Below, piece by piece: positions 9,930 through 17,795 of a DNA stretch of 57,861 nucleotides (positions are counted from its first letter, which is position 1; each line of letters opens with the position of its first letter). The notes below the pieces were generated by a model. The model searched no databases. It was not told the DNA's origin and saw nothing but the letters and a program-made list of their open reading frames with translations. Both the position numbers and the translations under genes were made by a program. This DNA is from Prochlorococcus sp. AG-409-I11 (GTDB taxonomy: Bacteria > Cyanobacteriota > Cyanobacteriia > PCC-6307 > Cyanobiaceae), in NCBI GenBank assembly GCA_003215725.1, contig QCJX01000002.1, positions 96,249-154,109 on the forward strand. The letters are read 5' to 3'.

Positions 9930-10001
9930 GGGTCGCTAGCTCAGCGGTAGAGCATCCGGCTTTTAACCGGCTGGTCCTGAGTTCGAATCTCAGGCGACCC
10001 A
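9930..10001 (+). tRNA. tRNA-Lys (anticodon TTT)
   Basis: 72-nt cloverleaf. Acceptor GGGTCGC pairs with GCGACCC. The D arm is GCTC..GAGC, the anticodon stem GCCGG/CTGGC-type around loop CTTTTAA (anticodon TTT), and the T arm CTGAG/TTCGAAT/CTCAG. The discriminator is A and CCA is not encoded, as in picocyanobacteria. Confidence 0.95.
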
Positions 10002-10172
10002 TCTCAATCAAGTCTTCACTTTTCAAAAAGGGTTAGTTGACAGAAGTTTAAGGATTGTTAACAACGCTCATCTGTTTTTTATAGGTCAACCGTTTAGAAC
10101 CTATCCCTGGAAAAATTATCCCCTGCTCTTATCAGGTTTTGAATTGTAGAATTTCATAAAATTAAAGAAACA

Positions 10173-10286
10173 ATGCTTTTTGGCTTAACTAAAAAACAAA
10201 TAGTTGGGTGGGGGCTTTTGGCTACAGGTATCAAAGTAGCTTTTGGTATTTGGCTTTTTGGTTATCTAGGACTTCATTTGCCATAG
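10173..10286 (+). CDS. Single-helix small membrane protein
   Basis: 37 aa: MLFGLTKKQIVGWGLLATGI then KVAFGIWLFGYLGLHLP. One hydrophobic helix preceded by two Lys predicts N-in topology. ATG start after an A-rich stretch. Not recognised; the composition is like the many tiny membrane proteins in picocyanobacterial genomes. Confidence 0.55.
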   Translation: MLFGLTKKQIVGWGLLATGIKVAFGIWLFGYLGLHLP

Positions 10287-10441
10287 TGATACATCCTAAG
10301 TCTTTTTAACTAATTAAAGTTCAGGGTCTTAGCTTTTTCTCTCAACGAGATCAAATGCCTTGATAAGCTGTCATTCATAAGATCATATCAAGATTTATTG
10401 GGCTAATAGATTTTGCCTTGAAACGTTTATCTCAAAACTTT

Positions 10442-10795
10442 ATGTATAAAAAAAGACCTTTGTTTAATATATTTAGGGTTGCAACATATGGCTTAATCAC
10501 ACTTGCTTTGACTAGACCATCTGAAGCGGGGTTAGGTTATTACAGCAATTTGATTTCAGTAAAGGATTGGGTTATTGAACGGAAGATTGATGTAAATACT
10601 AATGAGGTGAAATGCAGAGCATCTGTAGTTAGGTATGGATCATGGTTCTCAGCACGCGTTCGGCTCGATAGAAATAATAATTTAATATTGCCCTTGAGAT
10701 ACTCTGGTATTTCCAAACCCAGTGACGAAACATTAAAAGAGGTCAAAAGGTCTTTGAAGGCATGCGAAGAAGGTGTGTTTTTTTTGATGGAATAA
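10442..10795 (+). CDS. Secreted hypothetical protein
   Basis: 117 aa from ATG 10442 (MYKKRPLFNIFRVATYGLIT); an upstream in-frame TTG at 10418 would add eight residues. The N-terminus is a signal peptide ending near RPSEAG. The mature part is about 90 aa, predicted beta-rich, with two Cys (CRASVV, KACEEG) that could form a disulfide in the periplasm. Not recognised. Confidence 0.65.
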   Translation: MYKKRPLFNIFRVATYGLITLALTRPSEAGLGYYSNLISVKDWVIERKIDVNTNEVKCRASVVRYGSWFSARVRLDRNNNLILPLRYSGISKPSDETLKEVKRSLKACEEGVFFLME

Positions 10796-11042
10796 GCTTT
10801 TTAAGAATGAAAAATTTTCTTGATCTATGATTTAGGTAAAAATAGTATTTCTGTCACCAGCGTCAATTTAATGAACACCTAAATTTTAAGACTTGCCTTT
10901 GATTTGAAAAATTAAAGCAATCTTTCCGTTAAGGTTTCCATACTTTTTTGCTTTTAACTAGCATTAAAAGTAGTATTTGTTACTCAACCTTATTTTAATA
11001 GCCTGTTCTGGCAGCTTTGTTAGAGGGTTAGAAATAGTCGAA

Positions 11043-11366
11043 ATGAAGAAAAAATCTTCAGCTATCACCAAATCAACAAACAAATGGTTGTGGAAATGGA
11101 ATGAGCCTGAAACAGTTCCAACCGTTTTGCCTAATTCAAGGACTCAACGATTGGCCTTGAAGGCCAAATTGGCGAACATTGATGCGGAAAGAGCTTTTAC
11201 GAGAGCATATGAAATGGAACTTGCTAGAACAAAGGCTGTGGGCGAGGCAATGTTTAAATCTGGAAAGGCCTTGAGATATTCGATTGCCAGTTCTAGTAGG
11301 CAAATTTTATTACGTACAGAAGCGGCTCGTAGGCAATTTGAGCCTGGATATAGAAATAGATTTTAA
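11043..11366 (+). CDS. Basic helical hypothetical protein
   Basis: 107 aa from ATG 11043 (MKKKSSAITKSTNKWLWKWN). A TTG at 10977 would add a hydrophobic leader, but the Lys-rich start after the ATG is more natural. The middle is a long Ala/Arg-rich helix (RLALKAKLANIDAERAFTRA and AVGEAMFKSGKALRYS). No known domain. Stands alone between short intergenic regions. Confidence 0.65.
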   Translation: MKKKSSAITKSTNKWLWKWNEPETVPTVLPNSRTQRLALKAKLANIDAERAFTRAYEMELARTKAVGEAMFKSGKALRYSIASSSRQILLRTEAARRQFEPGYRNRF

Positions 11367-11484
11367 GTAATTTTTTTATATAAGCCTTTGATGCCTTTTA
11401 GTATTTATATAATAAGATTAATTAATGTATTAATATGAAATAACTAGAATTTAAATCGAAAATTATTTTCTTGAATTTTTTTAA

Positions 11485-11784
11485 ATGCAACTTTATTTAG
11501 TTAGTTGGCGATTTGAGTCTTCCGAGGACCAGACTTTTGCCTCAGAAGCTTTGATTGATTATTGGGAAAGTGGTCAATCTGATCAAGATATAGATGGATA
11601 TCAGCGATTGAATTGGGTTCATACACCTCAGGATGGTACTGGTGTTGTGATATGTAGAGCTGAAAGTGCTTCTATACTTTTTAAGGTTTTTGGTCCTTGG
11701 CGTGAGAAGTTTGGGATGGAGTGGAGCTTTAAGCCTGCTCTTACGACTGAAGAGATGGTTTGTTTACTTAAGGATAAGAATTGA
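11485..11784 (+). CDS. DUF3303 family protein
   Basis: 99 aa. The start MQLYLVSWRFESSEDQ and the later GTGVVICRAESASILFKVFG and PWREKFGMEWSFKPALT fit DUF3303, a small ferredoxin-like alpha/beta fold of unknown function (motif Y-x-W-F, then G-x-(V/L)-ExxD, W-x-F-xxxPVLT). A second DUF3303 protein is at 39093..39365. Probably cytosolic. Confidence 0.8.
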   Translation: MQLYLVSWRFESSEDQTFASEALIDYWESGQSDQDIDGYQRLNWVHTPQDGTGVVICRAESASILFKVFGPWREKFGMEWSFKPALTTEEMVCLLKDKN

Positions 11785-11805
11785 CTAAGTTGCATAACAA
11801 TTGAA

Positions 11806-12024
11806 TTAGCCCGTCATTAATCTTTTTAAAAAGACAAAAAGAAATATATTGATAATTATAAAAGATAGATATATTGCACCAGCATTTTTTAAGCCAGCAG
11901 GTGCCGTCATTTCATAACCTAGTAATCTAAATACAGTTTGTTTCTCTTTATCACTGTAATTAAAAACGCCTTTATTAAACCAACTTTGCTTCGTCTTGAT
12001 TTCCTTATCATTGGAATTACTCAT
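11806..12024 (-). CDS. Small membrane protein
   Basis: 72 aa. A polar N-terminus (MSNSNDKEIKTKQSWFNKGV) is followed by EMTAPAGLKNAGAIYLS and a hydrophobic helix (FIIINIFLFVFLKRLM). The stop lies 21 bp from the DUF3303 stop on the other strand (convergent). No function recognised. Confidence 0.6.
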   Translation of the reverse strand: MSNSNDKEIKTKQSWFNKGVFNYSDKEKQTVFRLLGYEMTAPAGLKNAGAIYLSFIIINIFLFVFLKRLMTG

Positions 12025-12192
12025 GAGATGCCTTGTGAAAATTCAATCCACATTATAAGTCAACTATTAAGCAATTCTGGAATAAATAGCACCATTAAAT
12101 GTATAATTAAAATTACTTAATTTTCTTGTCTTTGAATTTTTCTTAAATCAAAAGAGATAAAGGATTTTGGTGATACTCATATAGTTGATAAT

Positions 12193-12357
12193 TCAAACTA
12201 TTGACTCAAGCTCGTCTTTTGATTGCTTTAGGTATCGCTTTCTTTGGGCACTTGAATGAGTCGTTACATGCCAGCCACAGGCTAATCTGTGATCAGTCTC
12301 TTCAAAGTTTTCCTTTTGAATAAACTTTGAGATTTGCTTTCTTCTTGTATTTTCCAT
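12193..12357 (-). CDS. Small basic hypothetical protein
   Basis: 54 aa: MENTRRKQISKFIQKENFEE, then TDHRLACGWHVTTHSSAQRK and a basic/acidic tail. Soluble, with a single Cys and several His. ATG start. A perfect hairpin separates it from the next minus-strand gene upstream. Not recognised. Confidence 0.5.
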   Translation of the reverse strand: MENTRRKQISKFIQKENFEETDHRLACGWHVTTHSSAQRKRYLKQSKDELESIV

Positions 12358-12410
12358 AAACCTTTTTAAAGCTATTTTAGAAATTTGTCAAATTTCAAGC
12401 AAATTTTTAT

Positions 12411-12436
12411 AAGGATAAATCTATAGATTTATCCTT
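12411..12436. terminator. Perfect 11-bp hairpin terminator
   Basis: AAGGATAAATC / TATA loop / GATTTATCCTT is a perfect inverted repeat 14 bp after the stop of the minus gene 12450..12617, followed on that strand by an A/T-rich tail. Confidence 0.65.
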
Positions 12437-12449
12437 ATACCCATTTACA

Positions 12450-12617
12450 TTATTGGAAAAATCCATTTAGTTTTAAAAACACCCATAGGAAGAGTAATGG
12501 ACCTATCCCAAAGATAAATAAAACCAACTTGGCATTTTTTGATGAAGGAACGTTTGGACTATTGCTAGAAAGTTGGTTTACATGTCTTTTCTTTTTTTGT
12601 TGTTTTTTTTTGTTCAT
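12450..12617 (-). CDS. Small Lys-rich membrane protein
   Basis: 55 aa. The N-terminus is a run of Lys/Gln (MNKKKQQKKKRH), then a polar Ser/Asn/Pro linker, then one hydrophobic helix (KLVLFIFGIGPLLFLWVFLK). A positive N-terminus plus single helix predicts an inner- or thylakoid-membrane protein. The reading frame was followed through long A runs; an ATG four bases upstream is out of frame. Confidence 0.55.
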   Translation of the reverse strand: MNKKKQQKKKRHVNQLSSNSPNVPSSKNAKLVLFIFGIGPLLFLWVFLKLNGFFQ

Positions 12618-12704
12618 TCATGACTTTTGTTCTCCTACAAGAGGCTAATCGATTCAGTATCTCTGCAGGTGTGTTTTCAAAATAGACCTGTATGTGTTAA
12701 ACCA

Positions 12705-12768
12705 GATATTGGACACTCCTCACACACGTTTGTCCATTTAGGCGCTACGCGATGCGGGCGCCTTTACT
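12705..12768 (+). ncRNA. Candidate Yfr1 small RNA
   Basis: The 11-mer ACTCCTCACAC, the invariant unpaired core of the cyanobacterial sRNA Yfr1, occurs at 12715-12725. It is followed by a GC-rich hairpin (AGGCGC...GCGCCT, 12740-12763) and TTTA, as expected for the 3' terminator. A possible 5' stem (CAGGT...ACCTG) lies at about 12665-12691. The gap between motif and hairpin (about 14 nt) is longer than I recall for typical Yfr1, so the ends are approximate. Yfr1 regulates outer-membrane proteins by antisense pairing. Confidence 0.5.
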
Positions 12769-12935
12769 TATTTGTAGATTTGCTAATTCAGATAAAATTG
12801 TACGACAAAAATCTTTGTACCCATTCAGATTTCTGTTGAAAAGATCCTTTTTTCTTGCTTTCCCAAGTTTTTCAGACAATGAATCAAAACTTTTGGACAA
12901 TTAGTCCTCACTGAGAACTAATATTCATTTGTGAA

Positions 12936-13009
12936 CGGGGCGTGGCGCAGTTTGGTAGCGCGGGTGCTTTGGGAGCACTAGGTCGCAGGTTCGAATCCTG
13001 TCGCCCCGA
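12936..13009 (+). tRNA. tRNA-Pro (anticodon TGG)
   Basis: 74-nt cloverleaf with acceptor CGGGGCG/CGCCCCG, D arm GCGC..GCGC, anticodon stem GGTGC/GCACT-type around loop TTTGGGA (anticodon TGG), T arm CGCAGG/TTCGAAT/CCTG and discriminator A. It marks the left edge of the accessory-looking region. Confidence 0.95.
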
Positions 13010-13117
13010 CTAGGTTCTGACGGAATCCACTTTTCTTTCGCGGACAAAAGGCGGACAAAAGGGATCGTTTTTGCTGGGTTTTATTAAACGCTGGGCATAA
13101 AGCGGCATGATGTGGGT

Positions 13118-13231
13118 ATGGAAAATGACTTCGCCGCCACTATTCAGAAATACATCCTGTATGTCTTTTTAGGATTAGGTTTGTTCGCTGCTCTTGGGTT
13201 GGTTGTTTTCTTGATAAAACTGATCTTCTAA
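13118..13231 (+). CDS. Small membrane protein, first of an overlapping pair
   Basis: 37 aa: MENDFAATIQKYILYVFLGL, then GLFAALGLVVFLIKLIF, one long hydrophobic helix after an acidic start. Its TAA overlaps the ATG of the next gene (TAATG), indicating translational coupling. Not recognised. Confidence 0.55.
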   Translation: MENDFAATIQKYILYVFLGLGLFAALGLVVFLIKLIF

Positions 13232-13386
13232 TGGACTTAATCGCTTTAGACAAAAAAGCCGCACTGGCAATCCAGAACCGTTTTGGATTGAGCAACTACC
13301 AGATGCTTTGTCTGAGCTGGCTAATGGGGCTAGTAATGGGATTTGCTCTCGCCTTAATTCTGCACTGGCTTTTTTCTCCGCATTAA
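13231..13386 (+). CDS. Small membrane protein, second of an overlapping pair
   Basis: 51 aa: MDLIALDKKAALAIQNRFGL, then SNYQMLCLSW and a hydrophobic helix (LMGLVMGFALALILHWLF). The ATG overlaps the preceding stop by one base. The two proteins could form a membrane complex; function unknown. Confidence 0.55.
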   Translation: MDLIALDKKAALAIQNRFGLSNYQMLCLSWLMGLVMGFALALILHWLFSPH

Positions 13387-13517
13387 TTAATTGGTTCCCT
13401 GGGGATGGATGGTTATTCAGTTTTCAAGGTTCAGAACAGGATGTGAGTGATAAACAGAACAGTGAGTAAAAAAGTGAGTGTGTTCTTTTTGCCAGTGAGG
13501 TCTCGGATTACTGCTCT

Positions 13518-13600
13518 TACTGGCTAATGAACAAGTGCATTTGAGTGACTGAAAGCGATTACAAGGAATTTGCAAAATCCATTCACACAATATTCACACA
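13518..13600. repeat. Dispersed two-part repeat, copy A
   Basis: TACTGGCTAATGA at 13518-13530 and, 50 bp later, GGAATTTGCAAAATCC followed by the tandem ATTCACACA / TATTCACACA ending at 13600. The same halves recur at 14223, 16647, 18641 and 19732. Only degenerate or non-coding DNA surrounds it. Confidence 0.6.
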
Positions 13601-13603
13601 TTT

Positions 13604-14083
13604 TCAAAGGAAAGAAGGGTCTAAAAGTGATGGTCGATAAGAAAGTAAGAAAGGTCTTTGTTCACTCTTAACTGCAGTAATTACATCTTCTCCTGTGTGC
13701 CAAATCCATTGTTGTTGAGGCGATCTTCCGTCAACATCAACGCTTGTTCCAACAGGAGGACCAAAACGATGTCTTAAGCCCGCTAATACTTCAGTCATGT
13801 TTTCATAGTCCATTTCATAAGCAAGCTGTTTTAACCCATCCTTGTCTTCAACACGAACACGAAGACTATTCACAGGTAACCCGCTCATCTGAAAATCTCT
13901 AACTTCAAAAAGACCCCTATTTAAATCTTCTTGAACAGGAGTCAAGGAAACTCCAAGATGGCTCTCTACACTTGAGAGATCCATCCCCCACGACAAACCT
14001 TCAACACAAGCCATCACAGGTTTAGGCGTTAATTGAATAAACAAAAGCAGAACTGCTATAGCAACGTATCTAAAAACCTTCAT
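13604..14083 (-). CDS. Secreted hypothetical protein
   Basis: 159 aa. Signal peptide MKVFRYVAIAVLLLFIQLTP, cleavage probably near VMAC. The mature part begins VEGLSWGMDLSSVESHLGVS and continues as a beta-rich domain (VRVEDKDGLKQLAYEMDYEN, LRHRFGPPVGTSVDVDG), reminiscent of small periplasmic proteins with a 'GLxWGMxxxxVxxxLG' repeat-like start. No enzyme residues visible; function unknown. Confidence 0.7.
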   Translation of the reverse strand: MKVFRYVAIAVLLLFIQLTPKPVMACVEGLSWGMDLSSVESHLGVSLTPVQEDLNRGLFEVRDFQMSGLPVNSLRVRVEDKDGLKQLAYEMDYENMTEVLAGLRHRFGPPVGTSVDVDGRSPQQQWIWHTGEDVITAVKSEQRPFLLSYRPSLLDPSFL

Positions 14084-14484
14084 TATCTAAATGCGATTGC
14101 GTCTTTCTCCAAAAGAAACTAGTCGGATCTAGAGGAGAAGCTTATCTTTTGTGAGCTATCAAACTTAAAATGGTCAAAACCTCCTAATGAGGGAAAGCCC
14201 TCGCTAACTGATCTCTTTAAAAGCCAGTAGCCATCTCATTCACACATTATTCACACACCGCAATTCCTGGAGATCTCTTGATATGACTGAAATCAGCTAC
14301 TGGCTAATGGAGTAGCGACCAGATGTCTATGGGCTCACCGACATCTCATAATTCTAGTCATGCCAATACTTGTCTTCCTTTTTAGGCAAACATCTCTTCG
14401 TTTTGCTTCATTGCCAAAATCCAAAATATCTGCTTAAGAGTTTGAGCGCTGCTACCTTAATAAGGATTTCTATTAGAAAGAGTT
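14084..14484. other. Intergenic region holding repeat copy B
   Basis: No gene seen over about 400 bp. It contains repeat copy B (14223-14311) and shows no convincing promoter other than the AT-rich stretch just before 14485. Confidence 0.6.
14223..14311. repeat. Dispersed two-part repeat, copy B
   Basis: Tandem ATTCACACA-TT-ATTCACACA (14238-14258), then TACTGGCTAATGG at 14298-14310. The flanks GCCAGTAGC (14223) and GCTACTGGC (14296) are inverted repeats, so the unit could fold with the tandem motif in the loop. The half order is opposite to copy A and like copy E. Confidence 0.6.
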
Positions 14485-15054
14485 TTGCCAAAAGGGAAAA
14501 AATCTTCTAGGGATCCAAGAGGAATTGACTCATCGACACTTGGAAAGATTCAGGATTTTTGTAATGTTCATAATTGCCCAGAAGACAAAGTAATTGAATT
14601 AATTAAGTTTGCACTTTCTCCACCTCCTTTAACTCTTGTAGAGATGCCATTAAAAGATATAAAAACTGCTGTTGCAATTGCATGGAATAAAACTAACTAT
14701 ACTCAGCTCAAAGAAGATCCGGAGTGGAAGATATACCATAAAAATACAGGTCTTAGCGCTTCCAAAAGGCTTACTTGGGAGCACTATTTCCGAGAATGGG
14801 TTGAACTTCCAGGAGAAGAAAAAAACCTTACTTCCGGCTATGGAGTTATCAATGGCATTGATATCTTTAAGAACTTTAGACCTTGGGAAGTTTTCAATGT
14901 CGACAAAAATAAAGGTACCAAAGAAGACATTCAAAGCGCATTTAAGAAATTATCTTTCAAATATCATCCAGATACAGGCTACAACGGTGGTGATAGAAAT
15001 ATCTTTGAGAAGTTAAAAGAAATGAGAGATTCTTTGCTGGTAATCTTTAATTAA
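14485..15054 (+). CDS. DnaJ-like J-domain protein
   Basis: 189 aa from a TTG start preceded by an AGAAAGAG ribosome site. Residues 1-130 are not recognised. The C-terminus is a J-domain: FRPWEVFNVDKNKGTKEDIQ, helix II SAFKKLSFKY, the catalytic HPD at 161-163, and helix III IFEKLKEMRDSLL. J-domains stimulate Hsp70 ATPase, so it may recruit DnaK to a substrate bound by its N-terminal part. A C-terminal J-domain is less common than the N-terminal place in DnaJ. Its TAA is immediately followed by the ATG of the HNH-like gene, so the pair is co-translated. Confidence 0.8.
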   Translation: MPKGKKSSRDPRGIDSSTLGKIQDFCNVHNCPEDKVIELIKFALSPPPLTLVEMPLKDIKTAVAIAWNKTNYTQLKEDPEWKIYHKNTGLSASKRLTWEHYFREWVELPGEEKNLTSGYGVINGIDIFKNFRPWEVFNVDKNKGTKEDIQSAFKKLSFKYHPDTGYNGGDRNIFEKLKEMRDSLLVIFN

Positions 15055-16143
15055 ATGAATAAAGTTTCTAATCAGCCTAAATCAACTCTGATATCTGCCG
15101 AGCAATTAGCAGATATATTAAGAGTAGGTGTCAAAGATATTTATAGATTTTGTGATTTCTTTGATGAAGATCCTGATGACGATTGGGCACTGAATGAGAA
15201 AGAACATTTTATCTATATAAATAAAAAGCATGGTGCAAGAAAGTTCACAAAGGCAGGTGCACTTGAATTAGCTAAGTATGTCGAAGAAACTGTTGACAAG
15301 AAGAATCCATGGAGGAAGTTGATAAAAATTTTTTTTGATCGAAGACACAAGAAATATGTCAGGTCATGTGTAATGGAAAGAGTGGCTGATATTGGTGGCA
15401 TTAAAAAAGGAGTGACCATACAAAGTGGAAAAGCATTTGTTAATACTCAGCAAACTCGCTATATCCTTCGTTTAGCAAATAGGCAGGATCTATTAAAAGC
15501 TGCATTGGAACATGAGCAAAGAGGGGAAGAACATGGAAGGCCTCCAATGAAACATGATGATCATTTTATTGATTTACCTGATGAAACTGGTCTTAGTTAT
15601 TCCGCTAATGGGATAAAGCGCTTATCCATGGCTTTACAAAGTATTTGCAAAAGTAGATCAACAAAGTCATGGAATTCAGCAGTCTCTGAATCTATTCTTC
15701 AAACACTAAAAGAAGTATCAAAACCACTAATAGCTGACAATAAGAAGCTTTCAGAGATAACTAAATTAGCCAAAAATAAAGCGAAGCAATATTGCGAGGT
15801 AACCAAAAGAAAAAAAAGCAATACAAACCTAGACTTTTCCCTCACTGCGCATCATTTGTATGACAAAAGTAATTATAAATTTTTTCAATATGAAATTAAT
15901 AATATAATTGCGATTGACTCTAAACTCCACAACGCCTTTCACTCATGGATGGGAGGGTTTAACAAGTCATGTACAGCCGAAGACTTTTTAAAATGGCTAA
16001 AAGTTCAATCAGATGAAATCTTTGAGGGTTGCGATGACGAAGTGACTCAAGAAGCTGCCGCAATAGCCAACATAAAAAGGCGAATCCAACTACTAAGGCC
16101 GGTTCTTGATGCAAGAGAAGACGTCTCTGAAGTCAGTGAATAG
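15055..16143 (+). CDS. Putative HNH-type endonuclease, partner of the J-domain protein
   Basis: 362 aa. Residues 1-80 look like a helix-turn-helix/MerR-like start (LISAEQLADILRVGVKDIYR). Residues 245-300 resemble a beta-beta-alpha-metal nuclease: YCEVTKRKK, then LTAHHLYD (His266-His267), Asn283 in NNIIAIDS, His292 and His296 (KLHNAFHSW). This is the spacing of an HNH motif (C-x-VTG...HH...N-L...H...H). Middle residues 90-240 are basic and helical. Role unknown; restriction, homing or defence nuclease are all possible. ATG directly abuts the upstream stop. Confidence 0.65.
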   Translation: MNKVSNQPKSTLISAEQLADILRVGVKDIYRFCDFFDEDPDDDWALNEKEHFIYINKKHGARKFTKAGALELAKYVEETVDKKNPWRKLIKIFFDRRHKKYVRSCVMERVADIGGIKKGVTIQSGKAFVNTQQTRYILRLANRQDLLKAALEHEQRGEEHGRPPMKHDDHFIDLPDETGLSYSANGIKRLSMALQSICKSRSTKSWNSAVSESILQTLKEVSKPLIADNKKLSEITKLAKNKAKQYCEVTKRKKSNTNLDFSLTAHHLYDKSNYKFFQYEINNIIAIDSKLHNAFHSWMGGFNKSCTAEDFLKWLKVQSDEIFEGCDDEVTQEAAAIANIKRRIQLLRPVLDAREDVSEVSE

Positions 16144-16164
16144 CCGGGGAGATCATTTCTATGG

Positions 16165-16485
16165 TTAATCAAGTTGTTTATCTTTCACTTTTAATCGAAT
16201 GAATCTCAGTAATTCCTTTGCTCTTAGTTCATAGCACTCAGATATACCTCCTGAGTGCCTAAAGGCTCTCTGACACCAGAACAAACCCTTACGAAGTTCA
16301 GTCAACCTGGACTTCTCATTGGAATCAAAAACAAATTGTCGCCACGAAAAAAATTCAGCGTCAGTCTTAGGAGGCGGAATCTTCAAAGCAAACCTTCCCC
16401 AGTCAGCAATCCACAAAGGTTCGCCATCATCGGGGTTAGGAATCTTCTCTAGTAAAAGGTCCTCATTAGATACAGCTTTCAACAT
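16165..16485 (-). CDS. Hypothetical protein
   Basis: 106 aa: MLKAVSNEDLLLEKIPNPDD, then GEPLWIADWGRFALKIPPPK and a Trp/Arg-rich second half (SWRQFVFDSNEK, LRKGLFWCQRAFRHSGG). Soluble. The stop lies 21 bp from the HNH-like gene stop (convergent). Not recognised. Confidence 0.6.
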   Translation of the reverse strand: MLKAVSNEDLLLEKIPNPDDGEPLWIADWGRFALKIPPPKTDAEFFSWRQFVFDSNEKSRLTELRKGLFWCQRAFRHSGGISECYELRAKELLRFIRLKVKDKQLD

Positions 16486-16646
16486 CTAGAAGATGAGGTG
16501 TCAATGATCAGCAGACTGAGCAACAATAGAAGCAATTGGCATGGCTCTCTGGAGTTCTATCCAGCCGCAGTTCCATACCAGCAAAATACTAGCAAGCCCT
16601 TTTATCCCAACATCTCAGTCATACCATGCCTTCTAAAGATATTAAC

Positions 16647-16730
16647 TACTGGCTAATGAAAAGTTCCCTTTAGGTGATAGCAACCGATCTCAGCGAATCA
16701 GGAATTTCTATCCAAACTTTATCCAAACTA
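16647..16730. repeat. Dispersed two-part repeat, copy C
   Basis: TACTGGCTAATGA at 16647-16659 and, after about 40 bp, GGAATTT followed by a diverged tandem (CTATCCAAAC / TTTATCCAAAC, 16708-16729). Same half order and total length (84 bp) as copy A (83 bp). Confidence 0.55.
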
Positions 16731-16735
16731 GAGAA

Positions 16736-16858
16736 ATGGTAAAAATGGAAGAAGAAAAGCCTCTTACAGATAAAGAAGAGCAGCAAGAAAAGGAGAAAAA
16801 CTCTCTACTGAATTATGAGTACGACGAAGCTGACGATGGCGTCGACTGGGAGGTCTAA
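16736..16858 (+). CDS. Small acidic hypothetical protein
   Basis: 40 aa, strongly acidic: MVKMEEEKPLTDKEEQQEKE, then KNSLLNYEYDEADDGVDWEV. ATG start right after repeat copy C. Likely disordered. Followed 12 bp later by another acidic gene, probably one transcript. Confidence 0.5.
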   Translation: MVKMEEEKPLTDKEEQQEKEKNSLLNYEYDEADDGVDWEV

Positions 16859-16870
16859 GAGAACGAAGGA

Positions 16871-17044
16871 ATGACATATCGCATCACCAGACACGATGGA
16901 GAAGAGGATGACATCACCTCTCAGAGCTTTGATAACTACGACGATGCCTACGACTTAATTGAAGAGGTCTGCGGAGATATGTGCTGTTCAGATGCTGACT
17001 ACGAAGACCGTCCTTACTATGAAATTGTTGAGTTGAAGGAGTAA
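16871..17044 (+). CDS. Small acidic protein of a picocyanobacterial type
   Basis: 57 aa: MTYRITRHDGEEDDITSQSF, DNYDDAYDLIEEVCGDMCCS, then DADYEDRPYYEIVELKE. The start MTYRITRHDG and the YDDAYDLIEE...CCSDADYE...YYEIVE pattern look like a small conserved cyanobacterial family (from memory). Three Cys near the middle could bind metal. Role unknown. Confidence 0.6.
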   Translation: MTYRITRHDGEEDDITSQSFDNYDDAYDLIEEVCGDMCCSDADYEDRPYYEIVELKE

Positions 17045-17088
17045 TGCGCCACTTATTACTTCTACCTCAAATCTTTAGGGCTTTAATA

Positions 17089-17187
17089 ATGCCTCTGAAT
17101 AAACCAATTCCAGATTCTGTTGTTCGCTTTTGGAAAAAGCAGTTTCAAAAGATTAGAGAAATCATCGTTAGACCTCCTAGTAAATAG
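17089..17187 (+). CDS. Possible basic 32-aa peptide
   Basis: MPLNKPIPDSVVRFWKKQFQ then KIREIIVRPPSK. Plausible amphipathic composition, but its 3' end overlaps the opposite gene 17145..17336 by 43 bp. Weakly supported. Confidence 0.3.
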   Translation: MPLNKPIPDSVVRFWKKQFQKIREIIVRPPSK

Positions 17188-17336
17188 AACAGGACTTGTT
17201 GTTGTTGTTTGAGGTCTTTGATTACTGCGTCTTGCTGATCGACCAACTCGCAAGCAGCCGTAATCACCTCGTCCTTACGGGACGTTTCAGTGATATTAAT
17301 TAGGCAAAGAAATGCTTTGATGTCGATGGAGGGCAC
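17145..17336 (-). CDS. Small protein with C-terminal membrane helix
   Basis: 63 aa: MPSIDIKAFLCLINITETSR, KDEVITAACELVDQQDAVIK, a Gln-rich coil (DLKQQQQ), then a hydrophobic tail (VLFYLLGGLTMISLIF). A tail-anchored layout. A broken second copy of its first half lies at 18637..18760 with the stretch NITETSRKDEVITAACEL identical. Function unknown. Confidence 0.55.
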   Translation of the reverse strand: MPSIDIKAFLCLINITETSRKDEVITAACELVDQQDAVIKDLKQQQQVLFYLLGGLTMISLIF

Positions 17337-17590
17337 ATGCCCAACGCTTTCGACTAACTTCTTCTTATGGACAAAAAAGGTGCAAAAGGTTATTGGATCT
17401 CAACCTCAACAGTTATTAATCAAGAACTGTTTAAGTATTAGGGAATACTTAAATCCAATACTATGTATTTATTGAGACTGAATATAGTTAGGTTATCAAT
17501 ATAAAGCTCTCTTTTAATGGAAAATGTACCAAAAAAAACAATAAGTATCTTCATTAATTTGTATGTTTAAATCACTTCATACAAGTTCAC

Positions 17591-17773
17591 ATGAAAAGCC
17601 CCATCAGTACAAAACAACTAAATAGAGTTCAAACAATCGTTAGGCATTTTAAAAATTCTCCTCCACAAGGATATAGCTATAGATCTTCATCGATAATGCG
17701 GCCTCTAAAAAATAGAATCGATGACTATTGGAGCCGTGAGATTGAACTTCACAATAGAGAATATGAAATATAA
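17591..17773 (+). CDS. Small basic hypothetical protein
   Basis: 60 aa: MKSPISTKQLNRVQTIVRHF, KNSPPQGYSYRSSSIMRPLK, then NRIDDYWSREIELHNREYEI. Soluble, basic N-half and acidic C-half. ATG start. Not recognised. Confidence 0.5.
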   Translation: MKSPISTKQLNRVQTIVRHFKNSPPQGYSYRSSSIMRPLKNRIDDYWSREIELHNREYEI

Positions 17774-17795
17774 ATATTTTAATCACAATTATTTT

